The translations under genes were made by a program, and so were the position numbers. Source: Microbacteriaceae bacterium (GTDB taxonomy: Bacteria > Actinomycetota > Actinomycetes > Actinomycetales > Microbacteriaceae). Taken from it: DNA of 64,000 bases. Where the stretch lies: contig JAODMT010000024.1 of the NCBI GenBank assembly GCA_025464975.1, positions 496,001 through 560,000 of the forward strand, given 5' to 3'. Under the pieces are notes generated by a model. It was given only the letters and a program-made list of their open reading frames with translations. It searched no databases and was not told the DNA's origin. Shown here piece by piece: positions 61,900-64,000 of the stretch. How positions within the stretch are numbered: position 1 is the first letter of the stretch; every line of letters begins with the position of its first letter.

Positions 61900-62877
61900 A
61901 TGCCTGCTCTGTCGGCGGCGGATGTCGTGGCGGTGATCACGTCGTACAACCCGAGTAGCTCAATTCTTGCCGCGTACACGAGTGTGTCCGGTCAGGTCGC
62001 TCGGGTCGTCGTTGTGGATGACGGAAGTGACGGTTCGCTGGACATCCTCGACCAGTGCGCGGCCCTTGGTTGCACCGTCGTCCGACTCGCAGTGAATTCC
62101 GGCATAGCGGCGGCCTTGAACGCCGGGGTCACCGAGGCAACCAACACCGCGGCGACCAACACCGAGCCGACCAACACCGCGCCGACCAACGCCGACGGCA
62201 CGCCGCCGTCGTTCATTCTGACCCTCGACCAGGATTCCAGCGTGGGTCCGACCTATGTCTCGGAGCTGCTTGCCGCGTGGTCCAGCGCCGTGGCTGCGGG
62301 GGTGCCGGTGGCAATGGTCGCGCCGGAAACGGTGGAGGGCCTCCCCACCAGGGTTCGCACCGTGCGGGGAAGCACCATCATCGGCGACGAACCGATTCAG
62401 TCGGGGCTCCTGATCGCCACAGACACCCTCGCCCGACTCGGGCCGTTTCTCGAACCCCTCTTCATCGACGGGGTCGACACCGAGTTCTTCTTGCGCGGAC
62501 GGGTCGCCGGCCTTGAGACGATCGTCGCCCGCGGCGCGCGCGTGAGCCACAGCCTCGGCGATCGTCACTATCCGACCATTCTTGGGCGCCGGATTGTGGT
62601 TGCCGGAAGCGAGGTGGGCCTCGTTCGCAGCGCCCCGTTCCGTTACTACTACATTGCCCGCAACCACGTTCACTTGCTGCGGGAGTACGGGCGGTCACAA
62701 CGACGCTGGGCCATCCGGGAAACGCTCCTCGACCTGAGGCACTTCGCGGTGGTGCTCGTCCTCATTCCGGGGCGGTGGCGACGCGTGCGACTCATCGCCA
62801 TGGGCGTGCTGGATGGCCTGCGCCGGGTGGGCGGAAAGATGCCCGAGCGCGCAGCCGCCGTGGCTTCTGGGCGATAG
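61900..62877 (+). CDS. Glycosyltransferase family 2, rhamnosyltransferase-type, with an internal pentapeptide repeat
   Basis: 325 residues. VVAVITSYNPSSSI and VVVDDGSDGS open the GT-A domain; FILTLDQDSSVGPTYV holds the D-Q-D motif; LFIDGVDTEFFLR and FRYYYIARNHVHLLREY are typical of RfbN/RgpF-related rhamnosyltransferases. Between the AALNAGV and LTLDQD elements lies a four-unit Thr-Asn-Thr repeat (bases 62134-62193). ATG 61900 has GAGG 6 nt upstream, better than GTG 61888. Confidence 0.88.
   Translation: MPALSAADVVAVITSYNPSSSILAAYTSVSGQVARVVVVDDGSDGSLDILDQCAALGCTVVRLAVNSGIAAALNAGVTEATNTAATNTEPTNTAPTNADGTPPSFILTLDQDSSVGPTYVSELLAAWSSAVAAGVPVAMVAPETVEGLPTRVRTVRGSTIIGDEPIQSGLLIATDTLARLGPFLEPLFIDGVDTEFFLRGRVAGLETIVARGARVSHSLGDRHYPTILGRRIVVAGSEVGLVRSAPFRYYYIARNHVHLLREYGRSQRRWAIRETLLDLRHFAVVLVLIPGRWRRVRLIAMGVLDGLRRVGGKMPERAAAVASGR
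62134..62193 (+). repeat. Four 15-bp tandem repeats inside a glycosyltransferase gene
   Basis: Units GAGGCAACCAACACC, GCGGCGACCAACACC, GAGCCGACCAACACC, GCGCCGACCAACGCC encode EATNT, AATNT, EPTNT, APTNA. In-frame, so copy-number change would only alter loop length. Confidence 0.85.
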
Positions 62878-62940
62878 CCGACCCGGCGGGGAGGCGACAG
62901 TCGGCCGCCCGGTAGACTCCGGATCAGGTAGGCGAGGTAG

Positions 62941-63954
<1,014 letters not shown>

Positions 63955-64000
63955 CCCACGGGGGCGGTTCCCTGCTCCGCGCGGAGGATTCTCAGACCGG

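Overview
The window is a high-GC actinobacterial chromosome segment. The style of the genes suggests the family Microbacteriaceae (order Micrococcales): an acyl-CoA carboxylase with an epsilon subunit, very many GTG starts, TANNNT -10 boxes placed directly in front of start codons, and GGTCGAGTAG-type dispersed repeats. The family assignment is inference. I see no rRNA, tRNA, CRISPR array, prophage or insertion sequence.

Left part (1-6.6 kb): the tail of a Pro/Ser/Thr-rich protein, a Pr6Pr-type membrane protein, an unusual sigma factor fused to its own zinc-finger anti-sigma and membrane segment, and the sdhCDAB operon of succinate dehydrogenase on the minus strand. Between sdhC and manC lies a perfect 9+9 bp palindrome that looks like an operator.

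Nucleoside salvage island (6.7-23.4 kb): manC with one BMP-type lipoprotein; a second BMP lipoprotein with ABC ATPase and two permeases (nucleoside importer), directly coupled to cytidine deaminase and thymidine phosphorylase; then nucleoside hydrolase, adenosine deaminase, an orphan PTS IIA/IIB pair, a long phospho-sugar mutase and purine nucleoside phosphorylase. Together these import nucleosides, strip the base and feed pentose-1-phosphate into central metabolism.

Middle (23.5-39.4 kb): a flavoprotein NAD(P)H-quinone dehydrogenase, the acyl-CoA carboxylase set (alpha, beta, epsilon, biotin ligase), Maf, a TRAM-domain RNA methyltransferase, a three-gene two-component locus, a PH-domain protein, GtrA, purK, purE and an LCP ligase. 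Much of the core order (sdh, cdd/deoA/add, mutase/PNP, lpdA, accA, maf, accE/accD, birA, PH, gtrA, purK, purE, LCP, rmlD, wbbL) matches what I recall of the M. tuberculosis Rv3264-Rv3319 region.

Right part (39.5-64 kb): a rhamnose-based cell-surface polysaccharide cluster. It holds dTDP-L-rhamnose synthesis in two divergent pairs (rfbBD and rfbCA), a wbbL-like rhamnosyltransferase, a methyltransferase, a Wzm/Wzt exporter with a carbohydrate-binding tail, a 976-aa chimeric glycosyltransferase, a secreted protein with four 105-residue repeats and a lipoprotein partner, a GT-C-like membrane protein, an acyltransferase, a sugar epimerase, five GT2 enzymes and GDP-mannose 4,6-dehydratase at the edge.

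Two regulatory themes recur. At least 14 starts have a TANNNT -10 box exactly 6-7 nt upstream, implying leaderless mRNAs. Convergent gene ends are marked by dispersed repeats or hairpins.
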